DNA from: Psychrobacter sp.
Lineage (GTDB): Bacteria > Pseudomonadota > Gammaproteobacteria > Pseudomonadales > Moraxellaceae
Reading direction: 5' to 3'
Assembly: GCA_029267175.1 (NCBI GenBank)
Contig: JARIDJ010000067.1
Location: forward strand, 1-33,201
Length of the DNA: 33,201 nt
Shown: piece after piece, positions 18,093 to 28,532 of the stretch
Layout of the letters: each line of letters starts with the position of its first letter
Numbering within the stretch: position 1 is the first letter of the stretch
Notes under the pieces: model-generated
Told to the model about the DNA's origin: nothing
Database searches by the model: none
The model's input: the letters and a program-made list of their open reading frames with translations, nothing else
Position numbers and translations under genes: made by a program

Positions 18093-19015
18093 TGCCATGG
18101 TGCCTCTGGATTGTTTAGCCAAATCTTAAGTTGTTTTGCCTCGATGCTTAATGGATAAGCGGATAATAACTGACGCGATAATTGCTGGCGCTGTTTGATA
18201 TCGTTTTGTGCAGCGGCTAGTTTGATACCTTGTAACATCAAACGCGGACTGACTCCCTGCCCCTGTACCAATATTAAAGTTTCATCGTACAAGCGCTGGG
18301 CTTGCTGTACACGATTTTGTTCTAGTAATAAATCAACCAGTTCGATATGAGCGATTAAACTATTGCGATTGCCCTCTAAGGCACGCAAAAAAGCCTTAGC
18401 GGCAGCGGCATTATCGCCTAGTTGCAAATAAGTGCGACCTAGGTTTTCAAGAGCACCAATACGGCCCTCATAACCTAATGCAGAACCGGCAATCTCAAAC
18501 TGCGCGGCCGCCTCGCTATAGCGTTTCATCTGTGATAAATAAACGCCATAGTTATTACGAGCTTGCTCAAAGTCTGCGTCCAGGGCGATCGCCTTTTTGA
18601 AATATTCATCCGCTTTTTCAAGATTAAGGCGGCTACCCTCTTGCTGTAATAAAACGCCCATCATATCATAGGCGGGCGCATATCGGCTATTGGCAGCAAA
18701 AGCTTTTTCGAGTTGGCGCTGCGCAGCATCAAGCTCGTTTTTACGAATATATTGCGCTGCAAGTGAGGTTCTGACTCGGGCCACTTCTTGTTTATCGCTC
18801 TTTTTATTACTATTTTCGCTATTTGGACTTTGATAACGAGTACTGCCCGTCAAATCAGGGTTAGTAGTACTTTGACAGGCTGTTAATAGTAAAACTATCA
18901 AGCTACTTGCTATAACCAATCGCTGGTTTATGAGCAGCTTATTAGTTATAGACTGTCTTTTTTTCATAGACAAATATCTCAATTTACTAGTATTAGCGTC
19001 ATTCATAGCATCCAA
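18089..19015 (-). CDS. pilF: Type IV pilus biogenesis TPR lipoprotein PilF/PilW
   Basis: This 308-residue protein has a lipoprotein signal with lipobox LLTAC (Cys47 from the first ATG). Tetratricopeptide repeats then cover about residues 75-270 (for example IRKNELDAAQRQLEKAFAAN and ARNNYGVYLSQMKRYSEAAA). PilF is the pilotin that brings the secretin PilQ to the outer membrane for type IV pili. AAGGA sits 5 nt before the ATG at 19015; the in-frame ATG at 18967 would give a shorter, more usual signal peptide, so the start is uncertain. It overlaps rodZ by 4 bp if rodZ starts at 18092. Its presence implies that the organism makes type IV pili, although no other pilus gene is in view. Confidence 0.92.
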   Translation of the reverse strand: MDAMNDANTSKLRYLSMKKRQSITNKLLINQRLVIASSLIVLLLTACQSTTNPDLTGSTRYQSPNSENSNKKSDKQEVARVRTSLAAQYIRKNELDAAQRQLEKAFAANSRYAPAYDMMGVLLQQEGSRLNLEKADEYFKKAIALDADFEQARNNYGVYLSQMKRYSEAAAQFEIAGSALGYEGRIGALENLGRTYLQLGDNAAAAKAFLRALEGNRNSLIAHIELVDLLLEQNRVQQAQRLYDETLILVQGQGVSPRLMLQGIKLAAAQNDIKQRQQLSRQLLSAYPLSIEAKQLKIWLNNPEAPWQ

Positions 19016-19233
19016 ATCCTTGGTTTTACTAGCATCAGCATTTATGACACAGGGCGAGTTAAAAAGGCTTTAGTGTAATGGATTTAATGGCATTAAGTAC
19101 AGTTAAGTTGCGACTTAGTCTTACTTGATCTCTCTAGGTAACGATATAACCGTTTTCAAAAGCTAAAACTTTCTATCAGTATCTTAACCAAATTTCCAAA
19201 ATATCTCTGATTTTGCTTAGGCTATTATTGTAT

Positions 19234-20460
19234 CTAAGCCTTATCTTTAAAAGGGCTGTCCTTGATAGTCACCTTCTGCGCGCTTCTATCTTTGATACTT
19301 TGCTGCCATTTAGCCGAGCGGCGCGTACGATCAGCGACCTGCCCTACCAGCTGACCACAAGCGGCATCGATATCATCACCGCGCGTCTGACGGATAGTAC
19401 AGACAAAACCGGCCTGACTTAAGATATCACTAAAGGCATGGATGCGATTGTTGCTTGATTTGCCATAATCGGCATGCGGAAACGGGTTAAAGGGAATCAA
19501 GTTAATTTTGCTAGGCAAATCGCCTAGTAGCGCCACTAATTGGCGAGCATGAATGTCGCTATCGTTAACGCCATCGAGCATCACATACTCAATAGTGACG
19601 TGCTTTTTGTGACGCGGATTGATATCGAACACGTAGTTTCTGGCGGCTGCCATCAGCTCGCTTAAAGGATACTTTTTATTAATAGGTACTAGCTCATCGC
19701 GCAGCTCATCATTAGGCGCATGCAAAGAGATCGCGAGCGCCACATCGATATCTTTGGCCAGCTGATACATCTTAGGCACTACCCCCGAGGTCGATAATGT
19801 CACGCGGCGCTTAGATAAGCCGTACGCATGATCGCTTAGCATCAGCTGCATCGAGCTGACCACAGGCTCGTAGTTCAGTAGCGGCTCGCCCATACCCATC
19901 ATCACCACATTAGTGACTTTATTTTCCCACAGGCTATGATCAACATGCGCTAAGCTATCCTGATCATCACTCATATAAGAGGCGTTAGCGACCCATAATT
20001 GACCTAAAATCTCAGCAGCGGTCAAGTCGCGCTCAAAGCCTTGTTTGCCGGTGCTACAAAAGCTGCAATCAAGCGCACAGCCCACTTGCGAGGAGATACA
20101 AAGTGTCTTACGGCCATCGATCTTACTATCATCAGCTGGAATAAGCACCGTTTCTACTAAGGAGCCGCCGGTGACTTCAAACACCCATTTGCGCGTGCCA
20201 TCATCGCTGTATTGACGATGAACGACTTTAGGCGCAGTAACACAAGCATTAGCTGATAACTTATCACGTAAGCCTTTACTAAGGTTGGTCATCTGCTCAA
20301 AATCAGTGACGCCGTGCTGATAAATCCACTTAATGACTTGGGTCGAGCGAAAAGGCTTCTCGCCGATACTTTTGAAATAATCGCTAAGCTGCGACTGTGT
20401 CATGCCTAATAAATTGGTTTTAAGAGGAGCTGACGGATTAGACGTTTGATGCACTGACAT
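19234..20460 (-). CDS. rlmN: Dual-specificity rRNA/tRNA methyltransferase RlmN
   Basis: This 408-residue radical SAM enzyme methylates C2 of A2503 in 23S rRNA and A37 in some tRNAs. The cluster motif is CALDCSFC (Cys128, Cys132, Cys135). The conserved VETVLIP precedes it, [10 protein letters not shown] (189-198) is the SAM-binding GGE-like motif, and [13 protein letters not shown] holds the methyl-carrying Cys368. The segment at about 162-180 is a variable insertion. It heads the conserved cluster downstream of ndk, as in Pseudomonas and E. coli. A 218-bp gap separates it from pilF with no clear terminator. Confidence 0.97.
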   Translation of the reverse strand: MSVHQTSNPSAPLKTNLLGMTQSQLSDYFKSIGEKPFRSTQVIKWIYQHGVTDFEQMTNLSKGLRDKLSANACVTAPKVVHRQYSDDGTRKWVFEVTGGSLVETVLIPADDSKIDGRKTLCISSQVGCALDCSFCSTGKQGFERDLTAAEILGQLWVANASYMSDDQDSLAHVDHSLWENKVTNVVMMGMGEPLLNYEPVVSSMQLMLSDHAYGLSKRRVTLSTSGVVPKMYQLAKDIDVALAISLHAPNDELRDELVPINKKYPLSELMAAARNYVFDINPRHKKHVTIEYVMLDGVNDSDIHARQLVALLGDLPSKINLIPFNPFPHADYGKSSNNRIHAFSDILSQAGFVCTIRQTRGDDIDAACGQLVGQVADRTRRSAKWQQSIKDRSAQKVTIKDSPFKDKA

Positions 20461-20874
20461 AATAAATAACCTTGTTGCATAAGCTAAAACAGCAATGCAG
20501 TATTGTGAAGCATGAGCAATCCGCTATGAGCGCGGTCATCATCAATAGCAATCAATTTTATGGATCAAAAACTAAAGCATTGATAAAAAGGTGCTGATAA
20601 GGGATTGATAACGCTATTAATTTTAAATACTTAGGGTGAGCTATTTTAAACTAAATTATCGCTAATTATAAAGCAATAATGAATATTAGGCTAACGACTG
20701 CCTATTTCAACCATCCACTGCTAGCGCTATATTTACACTTTATAGCACAAACGGCTTACACCCCATAGAGTATAAGCCGTTTGGCGCTACTATTGATAAG
20801 CTTGTACCGCTTAGCTAAACGACGTCCAATAGCAACGCCTCTACCCTGTTAAATACTAAACCGTTTGAGTAGTA
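20461..20874. other. Intergenic region between ndk and rlmN, with a hairpin
   Basis: No gene is seen. An 11-bp perfect inverted repeat (CAAACGGCTTA at 20748-20758 with TAAGCCGTTTG at 20773-20783, 14-nt loop) lies about 90 bp after the ndk stop. It has no T-run on either strand, so it may stabilise the ndk transcript's 3' end or end it by a Rho-assisted route. Confidence 0.45.
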
Positions 20875-21306
20875 TTAACGAGTACGAGTAGTAATTTCGT
20901 TATCATCGAAGAAGTAGCTGATTTCGCGCTCAGCTGATTCAGCAGAATCTGAACCATGAACGGCGTTTTCATCAATGCTGCTAGCAAAATCTGCACGGAT
21001 AGTGCCTTCAGCCGCTTCCTTTGGGTTGGTTGCGCCCATGATTTCGCGATGCTTAGCGATAGCGTTGTCGCCTTCTAGTACTGAGACTAGTACTGGACCT
21101 GACATCATGAATGATTTTAGATCGTTGTAGAATGGACGCTCAGCGTGCTCAGCGTAAAAACCACCCGCTTTTTTGTCATCAAGCTGTAGCATTTTTGCCG
21201 CAACGATTTTTAGGCCATTTTTCTCAAAACGGCTGTAGATCTCGCCGATATTGTTATTACCAACCGCATCAGGTTTGATGATAGATAAAGTACGTTCGTT
21301 AGCCAT
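20875..21306 (-). CDS. ndk: Nucleoside diphosphate kinase
   Basis: This 143-residue protein has the normal length and all the hallmarks: [10 protein letters not shown] (Lys11), the Kpn-loop region, and NAVHGSDS, which holds the phosphorylated catalytic His117. It balances NTP and dNTP pools by moving phosphate between nucleotides through a phosphohistidine. A strong ribosome-binding site (AGGAG, 6 nt spacing) precedes the ATG. A strong terminator isolates it from purA upstream. Confidence 0.98.
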   Translation of the reverse strand: MANERTLSIIKPDAVGNNNIGEIYSRFEKNGLKIVAAKMLQLDDKKAGGFYAEHAERPFYNDLKSFMMSGPVLVSVLEGDNAIAKHREIMGATNPKEAAEGTIRADFASSIDENAVHGSDSAESAEREISYFFDDNEITTRTR

Positions 21307-21475
21307 GAAAAGCTCCTAATAAATAGTGAAGTAAATAAAATAAGGCGTCAAAATATGACTGCCTTGTGCTTAGCAAATAAGTGCTGCCTATTATAATGAT
21401 TAAGACTATAAATGATAGGGTTAATTTAGGGTTGTGCCTTGCTAAACCGTAAATATTATTACAGCCCATAAATAA

Positions 21476-21513
21476 AAATCCCAGTGTCTTAACATATTAA
21501 GGCACTGGGATTT
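21476..21513 (-). terminator. Strong rho-independent terminator after purA
   Basis: A 17-bp stem with a single G-U pair (21476-21492 with 21497-21513) and a 4-nt loop is followed on the minus strand by TTTTTATTTAT. It ends the hisZ/purA transcript just beyond the triplicated purA tail. Confidence 0.92.
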
Positions 21514-21533
21514 AGTTGTATTATTTTTATGAT

Positions 21534-22872
<1,339 letters not shown>

Positions 22873-22894
22873 TTACAATAATGTATTTAAATAA

Positions 22895-22915
22895 TTTGAT
22901 AAAACGCTTATCAAA
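22895..22915. promoter_or_regulatory. Palindrome in the purA promoter region
   Basis: TTTGATAA and TTATCAAA flank a 5-bp spacer, an 8-bp inverted repeat about 32 bp before the purA start. On the minus strand TTGATA (22909-22914) could serve as -35 with a weak AT-rich -10 about 17 bp on, so a bound repressor would block it. It does not resemble the E. coli PurR site. Confidence 0.35.
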
Positions 22916-23065
22916 CAAAAAGCGAAACTAAAAGTCATACTAAAGCTTTTAGCTGAAAATTAAACGATAAAATTAAAATGCTTTGAAAAAATTCTTAATC
23001 AATATTCTTAAATCAATGTGCTATTCTGCTAACTCTCTGTGCTTAAACTCTAATACTATTAAAAG

Positions 23066-24388
23066 TTAGATAGTAGATAATTGCCACTGCTCATCGACGA
23101 GACTGAGACGATGAGTGACCTCAGCTGGACTATCCTCAATATTTAACGGCACCGTGACCCGGTAACCTTGCTGACGGTATTGATCAATTTGTTGTTGCAA
23201 GGCCTGTTTTTGATTATCATCAGCATCTGTCATAGCACTATAATCGACAATCACTACCGGCGCGCTTGCAAGCTCGATATGCGCAAGCAGACGACTGATA
23301 TCCATACTAAAACCAGTGGCAGCACGTGGCGGCTGGTTTTGGATTAATTGGCTATCTTGACTTTGCATGCCATCAAAACGGCCACCACGCACTAGCGGCT
23401 GAGTCTCACTATTGATATAGCCATTAAAGACAATACCGGTATGATAATGATAGCCTGAAAGCTCCGTGATATCGATGCTAACCTGACACTGCCACTGCTG
23501 CTGTAAGTGAGTAGCCAAACGCTGTAATTCATCAGCGGCGGTAGCGATTTGCTCATCTTGCTTAGCACCAGCCGAGAGCTTAGCTAATAAGCTATCCATG
23601 TCATGACCAAAACGCGCTAAGGCATAAAAGTCCTCACCCATTGGTAGGGTTTGGCTAATGCGTTTGAGCTCAGGCAAATTCTTATTAGCATATAAATTCA
23701 TCAGCTGATCGGTATCACTATCAGAGAGCTTAGCGAGCTGGGCTAAGCGCTTAAATATCGCGACGTGACCCAAATCAATATGCAAACTAGCTTTTAGATT
23801 TAGACCATTGACCATAGTAAATAGTACATCTATTAGCTCAATATCTGCCTTTAGATCATCACAGCCAAAGATCTCAGCACCCAGTTGTAGCGGTGTGCGT
23901 GAGCCAAACAGCCCTGAAGGCAGGGTATGAATCACGTGACCGGCATAACAATAACGCGCCACACCCTCGCCGTGCTGAGCATCAATACGCAAGATTTGCG
24001 GCGTTATATCAGCTCGCAGGCCCATCAAGCGACCGGTGAGCTGATCGATAATCTTAAAGGTCTGACGCTTAAGATCTTCTGAGGCGTCGCTCAATAAGGA
24101 CTCGGTATACTCGATAAGCGGCGGACAAACCAGCTTATAACCATGAGTAATAAGCTGCTGAGTGAGCTGATGACGAAGCACCTCTTGTTTTTGTGCCTCC
24201 TCAAATAAGACATCAGCGACCCCATCCGGCAGTAACCAATTATTAGCGACTTCGGCAGCATAATTACTTAAAAAAGGCAGGGTATTACTCATCGCTTGCT
24301 GATTATTTTTATTATTATGCTGCTGAGTAGCAACTGGGGCTTCAGCAGAGGCTTGAGCAAAACTAGTAGAATCAGAACTGACAGACAC
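23066..24388 (-). CDS. hisZ: ATP phosphoribosyltransferase regulatory subunit HisZ
   Basis: This 440-residue protein resembles the class II core of histidyl-tRNA synthetase (GLRADITPQILR, SGYHYHTGIVFNGY, RGGRFDGM) but lacks the tRNA-charging loops and the anticodon-binding domain. HisZ partners a short-form HisG to form the first enzyme of histidine synthesis and carries its feedback control, so this genome should encode a short HisG elsewhere. The start is GTG at 24388, supported by AAGGA 6 nt upstream; an in-frame ATG at 24292 would remove a low-complexity Ser/Gln/Asn-rich leader of 32 residues. A good promoter with a palindromic spacer lies at 24492-24520. Confidence 0.93.
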   Translation of the reverse strand: MSVSSDSTSFAQASAEAPVATQQHNNKNNQQAMSNTLPFLSNYAAEVANNWLLPDGVADVLFEEAQKQEVLRHQLTQQLITHGYKLVCPPLIEYTESLLSDASEDLKRQTFKIIDQLTGRLMGLRADITPQILRIDAQHGEGVARYCYAGHVIHTLPSGLFGSRTPLQLGAEIFGCDDLKADIELIDVLFTMVNGLNLKASLHIDLGHVAIFKRLAQLAKLSDSDTDQLMNLYANKNLPELKRISQTLPMGEDFYALARFGHDMDSLLAKLSAGAKQDEQIATAADELQRLATHLQQQWQCQVSIDITELSGYHYHTGIVFNGYINSETQPLVRGGRFDGMQSQDSQLIQNQPPRAATGFSMDISRLLAHIELASAPVVIVDYSAMTDADDNQKQALQQQIDQYRQQGYRVTVPLNIEDSPAEVTHRLSLVDEQWQLSTI

Positions 24389-24883
24389 AATAAATCCTTG
24401 TTTGGCTTATCGCACAAACGCGACAGATAAGTTACATTGACATAAATGTTATGAGCGCTTTATATTTTTAGCACGCCTTATTATTAACCTAATTATGATA
24501 AAGCCGCTCGGCTTTGTAAATAACAGGTCTGCTATAATAGGTAGTTTTAACTATGGTATTTTAATAACGAATAGATTGGAATGATAAAAGCTATTTTCGT
24601 ACAACAAAATCATCTTTGTACAATAAAAACAGTGCTCTAAAAACAACTGACATGCAAATCTCAGCTTTTAAACACACTAATGCAGAAAGCTCACGGCACT
24701 GAATTTATAGCTTGAGCTTTTAGTTTATCATAGCCGCCAACATTCGACTAGTCACAATTGTGGTTAATGACCGGCGGTTATTCTACTAATTGACATTATC
24801 TCACGCGCCGATTTAGCTTATGCCAACCTGCTATACCCATGTTACACTAGCGCATATTTTTTGAGAAGTTTTTGAGAGTTATT
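24389..24883. other. Divergent intergenic region between hisZ and the DUF2237 gene
   Basis: No gene or tRNA is seen. It holds the minus-strand hisZ promoter (24492-24520) and, on the plus strand, an extended -10 (TGCTATAAT, 24530-24538), with the two nearly back to back. If the plus-strand site is used, the leader to 24884 is about 340 nt. TTGACA at 24790-24795 is a further possible -35 without a good -10. Confidence 0.4.
24492..24520 (-). promoter_or_regulatory. Candidate hisZ promoter with palindromic spacer
   Basis: On the minus strand TTTACA (-35, 24515-24520) and CATAAT (-10, 24492-24497), each 5/6 to consensus, are 17 bp apart. The spacer is almost filled by AAAGCCG-CT-CGGCTTT (24500-24515), a 7-bp-arm palindrome suited to a dimeric regulator. 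Confidence 0.5.
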
Positions 24884-25273
24884 ATGTCGACTAATTATCA
24901 TCCAAATCCTGCTATCAACCAAACTAACGTCTTAGGGACAGCGCTTGCTAGCTGCTGCTTTGACCCTATCACTGGCTACTATCGTAACGGCTTTTGTCAT
25001 ACTGGCAATCAAGATGTCGGACAGCATACGGTTTGCGCCAAAATGACCAGTGAGTTTTTGAATTTCTCAGCCAGTCGCGGCAATGATTTAATCACCCCTC
25101 TACCTGAGTATAATTTTGCTGGCTTAAAACCGGGCGATTATTGGTGTATTTGTGCACTGCGCTGGGTGGAGGCGCTTGATTTCGATATTGCGCCAATGAT
25201 TAAGTTAGAGGCCTGTCACGAGAGCTTATTAACTCTAGTCGATATCGAAACGCTAAAGCGTTATGCCTTATAG
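24884..25273 (+). CDS. DUF2237 family protein
   Basis: I chose the ATG at 24884 (129 residues), with GAGAG 5 nt upstream; a TTG at 24872 would add four residues. The sequence follows the DUF2237 pattern closely: NVLGTALASCCFDPITGYYR (15-34), GFCHTGNQDVGQHTVCAKMT (36-55), FSASRGNDL and GLKPGDYWCICALRW (80-94). It has seven Cys (24, 25, 38, 51, 88, 90, 111), many at conserved positions, which suggests metal binding, but the family has no established biochemical function that I know of. The corA-like gene follows on the same strand after 41 bp and may be cotranscribed. Confidence 0.9.
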   Translation: MSTNYHPNPAINQTNVLGTALASCCFDPITGYYRNGFCHTGNQDVGQHTVCAKMTSEFLNFSASRGNDLITPLPEYNFAGLKPGDYWCICALRWVEALDFDIAPMIKLEACHESLLTLVDIETLKRYAL

Positions 25274-25314
25274 AGCCTTTAGAGCTTTATACCTTATAAA
25301 GACAAGGAGGGTAT

Positions 25315-26529
25315 ATGGATCGCGATGAAGACCTACTAGTCAAGACCACCACTCGTATTACCGCTGATACCAATATCGACAACCTCTATGCCAACAATGA
25401 GGAGGAGCGCTCGTACTTGGTCGATGATGACAGTTACATCTATGGTGATGCTGAGGCTACCGTCGAAGATACTATAGAGACTATGACCGTCTACGATCCT
25501 GAGGCTGAGCGTTACGAAGAGATTGAGCCCTTTAGCGCTGATGAGGTAGTCAATTGCTATGCTTATTCGCGTAAAACAGGCGAACAGCTCGACGAGGTAA
25601 AATTAGGCGATGTCAGTAAAGCGCTGACTAATAATAATAAGTTTATTTGGCTAGGACTTTATGAGCCAAGCTTGCAAACTATGGCTAAGGTGCAAAGCGC
25701 TTTTGATCTGCATGAGCTGGCTATTGAAGATGCTTTTAACGATTATCAACGCGCTAAAGTTGAGAACTATGACAATGACACTATCTTTGTGGTTATTCGT
25801 ACTGCAAAGCTTGAGGACAATGTCATTCGTTATGGCACTACTGCTATCTTTATGGGTAAAAACTATCTGATTACTATTCGTAACGGCCCTTCAAACTCTT
25901 ATGCCCCAGTTCGTGATCATTGCCGTCGTCGCCCTGAAAAGCTGCGTATGGGTCCCATCTTTGTACTACACGCCATTCTTGATTTTATCGTTGATAACTA
26001 TATGCCGGTCACTGACCGCTTGGGCAACTATCTACGTGAGCAAGAGCGCAATATTTTTACTTACGAATTTAATAAAACCACGCTGCGTAACTTGTATGAG
26101 CTAAAATCACAGCTGGTACATATGCGCGCGGTGATTTTGCCCGTACAAGACATCTGTAGCTTTTTTATTAATCACAAAAAGAGTGATTTAGTCTCCTCAT
26201 TTTCTCAAGCGGCACGGCCTTATTTTAGAGATGTCAACGACCATTTGCTACATTCATTAGACGCCATCAATGGTCTAAATGAGATGTTAAGTGTGGTCAT
26301 GAATACTTATATGGCTATGGTCAATATGGGACAGAATGAGGTAGTCAGAAAGCTTGCCGCTTGGGCAGGTATTTTGGCAGTACCTACGGCGATAGCAGGT
26401 ATCTATGGCATGAACTTTGACTTTATGCCAGAGCTGCATTGGCAGTACTCTTACTTAGTCATCATGGCAATCATCATCTCACTTTGCGGATTTTTATATT
26501 ATAACTTTAAGCGTTTAGGCTGGTTATAA
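25315..26529 (+). CDS. corA: CorA-family divalent metal transporter
   Basis: This 404-residue protein has the CorA C-terminus: a long stalk helix, TM1 (about 345-364) ending in the signature GMN (YGMNFDF, 365-367) and TM2 (about 378-396), then a short basic tail. CorA proteins are pentameric channels for Mg2+ and Co2+ in the inner membrane; some relatives export Zn2+. The N-terminus has an acidic extension of about 75 residues, longer than in the 316-residue E. coli CorA. The Shine-Dalgarno AGGAGG is strong but only 4 nt from the ATG. A terminator follows at 26570. The exact metal cannot be told from sequence. Confidence 0.93.
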   Translation: MDRDEDLLVKTTTRITADTNIDNLYANNEEERSYLVDDDSYIYGDAEATVEDTIETMTVYDPEAERYEEIEPFSADEVVNCYAYSRKTGEQLDEVKLGDVSKALTNNNKFIWLGLYEPSLQTMAKVQSAFDLHELAIEDAFNDYQRAKVENYDNDTIFVVIRTAKLEDNVIRYGTTAIFMGKNYLITIRNGPSNSYAPVRDHCRRRPEKLRMGPIFVLHAILDFIVDNYMPVTDRLGNYLREQERNIFTYEFNKTTLRNLYELKSQLVHMRAVILPVQDICSFFINHKKSDLVSSFSQAARPYFRDVNDHLLHSLDAINGLNEMLSVVMNTYMAMVNMGQNEVVRKLAAWAGILAVPTAIAGIYGMNFDFMPELHWQYSYLVIMAIIISLCGFLYYNFKRLGWL

Positions 26530-26569
26530 TGTTGAGTGAATAACTTTTAACAGTCTTGAGATATAAAGC

Positions 26570-26605
26570 ACCCGCTATAAGTTTAACTTGTAGCGGGTAT
26601 TTTTT
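26570..26605 (+). terminator. Rho-independent terminator of the corA gene
   Basis: A 12-bp stem (26570-26581 with 26587-26598, one G-U) with a 5-nt loop is followed by a T-run. It separates the corA unit from the Fur-controlled promoter 60 bp on. Confidence 0.88.
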
Positions 26606-26663
26606 AGTAAAGTACTTTGAATACCCTGCTATAAATAATCAAAAACAATTGCTATAAAATCAA

Positions 26664-26692
26664 TTGATAATAATTATCATTTGTAATATTAT
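26664..26692 (+). promoter_or_regulatory. Fur-controlled promoter of the RCC1 / di-haem lipoprotein genes
   Basis: TTGATA (-35, 26664-26669) and TATTAT (-10, 26687-26692) are separated by exactly 17 bp. The 19-mer GATAATAATTATCATTTGT at 26666-26684 matches the Fur consensus at 14 of 19 positions and covers the -35 and nearly all of the spacer. This is the standard arrangement for iron-dependent repression. Transcription would start near 26699, about 70 nt before the ATG at 26769. Confidence 0.78.
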
Positions 26693-26768
26693 TCGCATTT
26701 TATGCTACAGATTTGTTTTTCTCAAATCTGTTATTACCCAAACTTGCTTATTGATTAATGAGATTATT

Positions 26769-28370
26769 ATGCGTCTGTCCCGTCTAGCTCAAGCTCTAAC
26801 TTTTACTACTATTGCATTGATACTTACTGCATGTGGTAGCGATAATGACTCTGAAACTAACATTGTGATTGGTGATGTCACCCCGCCACTACTAACTATC
26901 AACAGTGGTTTTGATGATAGTACCGCCACCGTTGCTGCAAGTTTTGTCGCAGGTCAGGTTCGAGATTCAGGCGGGATAAAGTCATTAACCTATCAAGTCA
27001 ATGATAAGCCGCAGCGGGCAATGACTTTAGATGTAGAGGGTAACTTCACCGATACTATTCTACTAACGCTAGGAGACAATAAGATAACTTTATCGGCAAC
27101 AGATAATGCTGGCAATGTCACCACCTCTACTAAGACTATCTACTTAGGCGATACTATCGCCGCTGGCGGCTCGCATACTGGCGCTATCAAAGACGGCCAG
27201 CTCTATGGCTGGGGACGTAACAACTATGGTCAAACGGGTTTGGGATCAGCAACTAAGCTTGCACAAAATAATACTGTCATCCAAATACATCCTGATACAC
27301 CGGTGTTGATAAATAGTGCGCCTGATAACTTAGTCAGTATAAGCTTCAATCAAAATCACTCATTAGCTATCGATGAAGATGGGCAAGTCTATAGCTGGGG
27401 CAACGATAGCTATGGACAGTTGGGCCGCGGTGATGTAAATCGTGATAGCTGTAGTCTTATTAAGGATTGTCGCCTTGATATTGGCGCTATTACAAATATT
27501 AGCGATGCCTTGATGGTAGCCGCTGGCTATCGTCATAATTTGATATTAACTGAGGATGGCAGCGTCTGGGCGATGGGCGCTAACACTGAGGGGCAGCTAG
27601 GTGACGGTACGACAACCGATAGCAGCACGCCTGTCAAAGTGGACTTTTCAGCAGCAACAGGTATCGGCAATATTATTCAAGTAGCGACCAGCTCTAGCAG
27701 CTCGTATGCACTCGATGATAAAGGTCAGGTTTGGGGCTGGGGCAGTGATAGTTATGCCAATCTCGCGCGTGGTCAACAATGCAATACTGCTAATAACTGT
27801 ATCAATGTCACTAGCAAACCGATACTTATAAGCTCTATTCAAGATGCTAGTCAAGGGGAGAAAATCACGCAGCTGGCGGCAGGGCGAGATCATGTGTTAG
27901 CACTAACAGATAAAGATTCCGTCTATGGTTGGGGGCTTAATTTTAGTAATCAGATAGGTTACAGCGCCAAGTACCCAAGCAAGGCTAGCATTATTTGGAA
28001 TGATGTCATTACCTCGCCAGTTAAACTGCCTTGGTTCACTGATAAACAGGTACGTACTATTTATGCTAATGGCAATCTTAGTTATGTCTTATTAGAGGAT
28101 GGCAAAGCCTATCCTTGGGGCATGTATGGCGAGACTAATTCGGCAGGAAAAACCAGCTATAGTAATTTGAATGAGCCTAGCGATAAGCTGCAAAACATGG
28201 CGGCTATCGATCATATGGCTATGGGCGCACTGCATCATATTGCTCAAGAAAAAACAGGCGAGATATTTACGTGGGGCTGGAGCTTTGAGGGGTCACTGGG
28301 TAACAAAAACGCTCTTGGTACATGGATGTATAACACCCCGTTGCAAGTTACGCTATCCGCTCAGCTTTAA
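26769..28370 (+). CDS. Lipoprotein with Ig-like domain and seven-repeat RCC1 beta-propeller
   Basis: I chose the ATG at 26769 (533 residues): an upstream in-frame start at 26664 would lie inside the promoter, and this one gives a clean lipoprotein signal with lipobox LTAC (Cys22). Residues 38-127 look like a bacterial Ig-like domain ending SATDNAGNVTTS. Seven RCC1-type repeats follow, centred on GQLYGWGRNNYGQTGLG (143), GQVYSWGNDSYGQLGRG (205), GSVWAMGANTEGQLGDG (264), GQVWGWGSDSYANLARG (319), DSVYGWGLNFSNQIGY (383), GKAYPWGMYGE (444) and GEIFTWGWSFEGSLG (498). Seven repeats fit one closed propeller. Two Cys pairs (228/234 and 338/344) lie in inserted loops. RCC1 propellers are binding scaffolds; the partner is unknown, but the next gene's di-haem lipoprotein is the obvious candidate. 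Expression is probably induced by iron starvation. Confidence 0.88.
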   Translation: MRLSRLAQALTFTTIALILTACGSDNDSETNIVIGDVTPPLLTINSGFDDSTATVAASFVAGQVRDSGGIKSLTYQVNDKPQRAMTLDVEGNFTDTILLTLGDNKITLSATDNAGNVTTSTKTIYLGDTIAAGGSHTGAIKDGQLYGWGRNNYGQTGLGSATKLAQNNTVIQIHPDTPVLINSAPDNLVSISFNQNHSLAIDEDGQVYSWGNDSYGQLGRGDVNRDSCSLIKDCRLDIGAITNISDALMVAAGYRHNLILTEDGSVWAMGANTEGQLGDGTTTDSSTPVKVDFSAATGIGNIIQVATSSSSSYALDDKGQVWGWGSDSYANLARGQQCNTANNCINVTSKPILISSIQDASQGEKITQLAAGRDHVLALTDKDSVYGWGLNFSNQIGYSAKYPSKASIIWNDVITSPVKLPWFTDKQVRTIYANGNLSYVLLEDGKAYPWGMYGETNSAGKTSYSNLNEPSDKLQNMAAIDHMAMGALHHIAQEKTGEIFTWGWSFEGSLGNKNALGTWMYNTPLQVTLSAQL

Positions 28371-28437
28371 GTGACTCGCTTGATGTTAAATCAGTGAAAA
28401 ATGAGTCCTTATTTGGCTTAAATAATCACAAGATTAT

Positions 28438-28475
28438 AACTAAGGGGCTGCATACTCATATGCTGCCCTTTAGTT
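28438..28475 (+). other. Long hairpin between the two Fur-linked lipoprotein genes
   Basis: A 17-position stem (28438-28454 with 28459-28475) has one T-T mismatch, one G-U and a 4-nt loop. Only a short broken T-run follows, so read-through is likely. It may act as a partial terminator or protect the upstream message and so set different levels of the two proteins. Confidence 0.55.
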
Positions 28476-28532
28476 GTCTATAAGCTTTTATCTCTATGTC
28501 AACCATAACTTTTAACTCTTTTAGGTGACGCC

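Noticed and set aside
26664..26768. Upstream start for the RCC1 lipoprotein (35 extra residues)
   Set aside because: This stretch contains the promoter and Fur box, and the extension would place 57 residues before the lipobox Cys.
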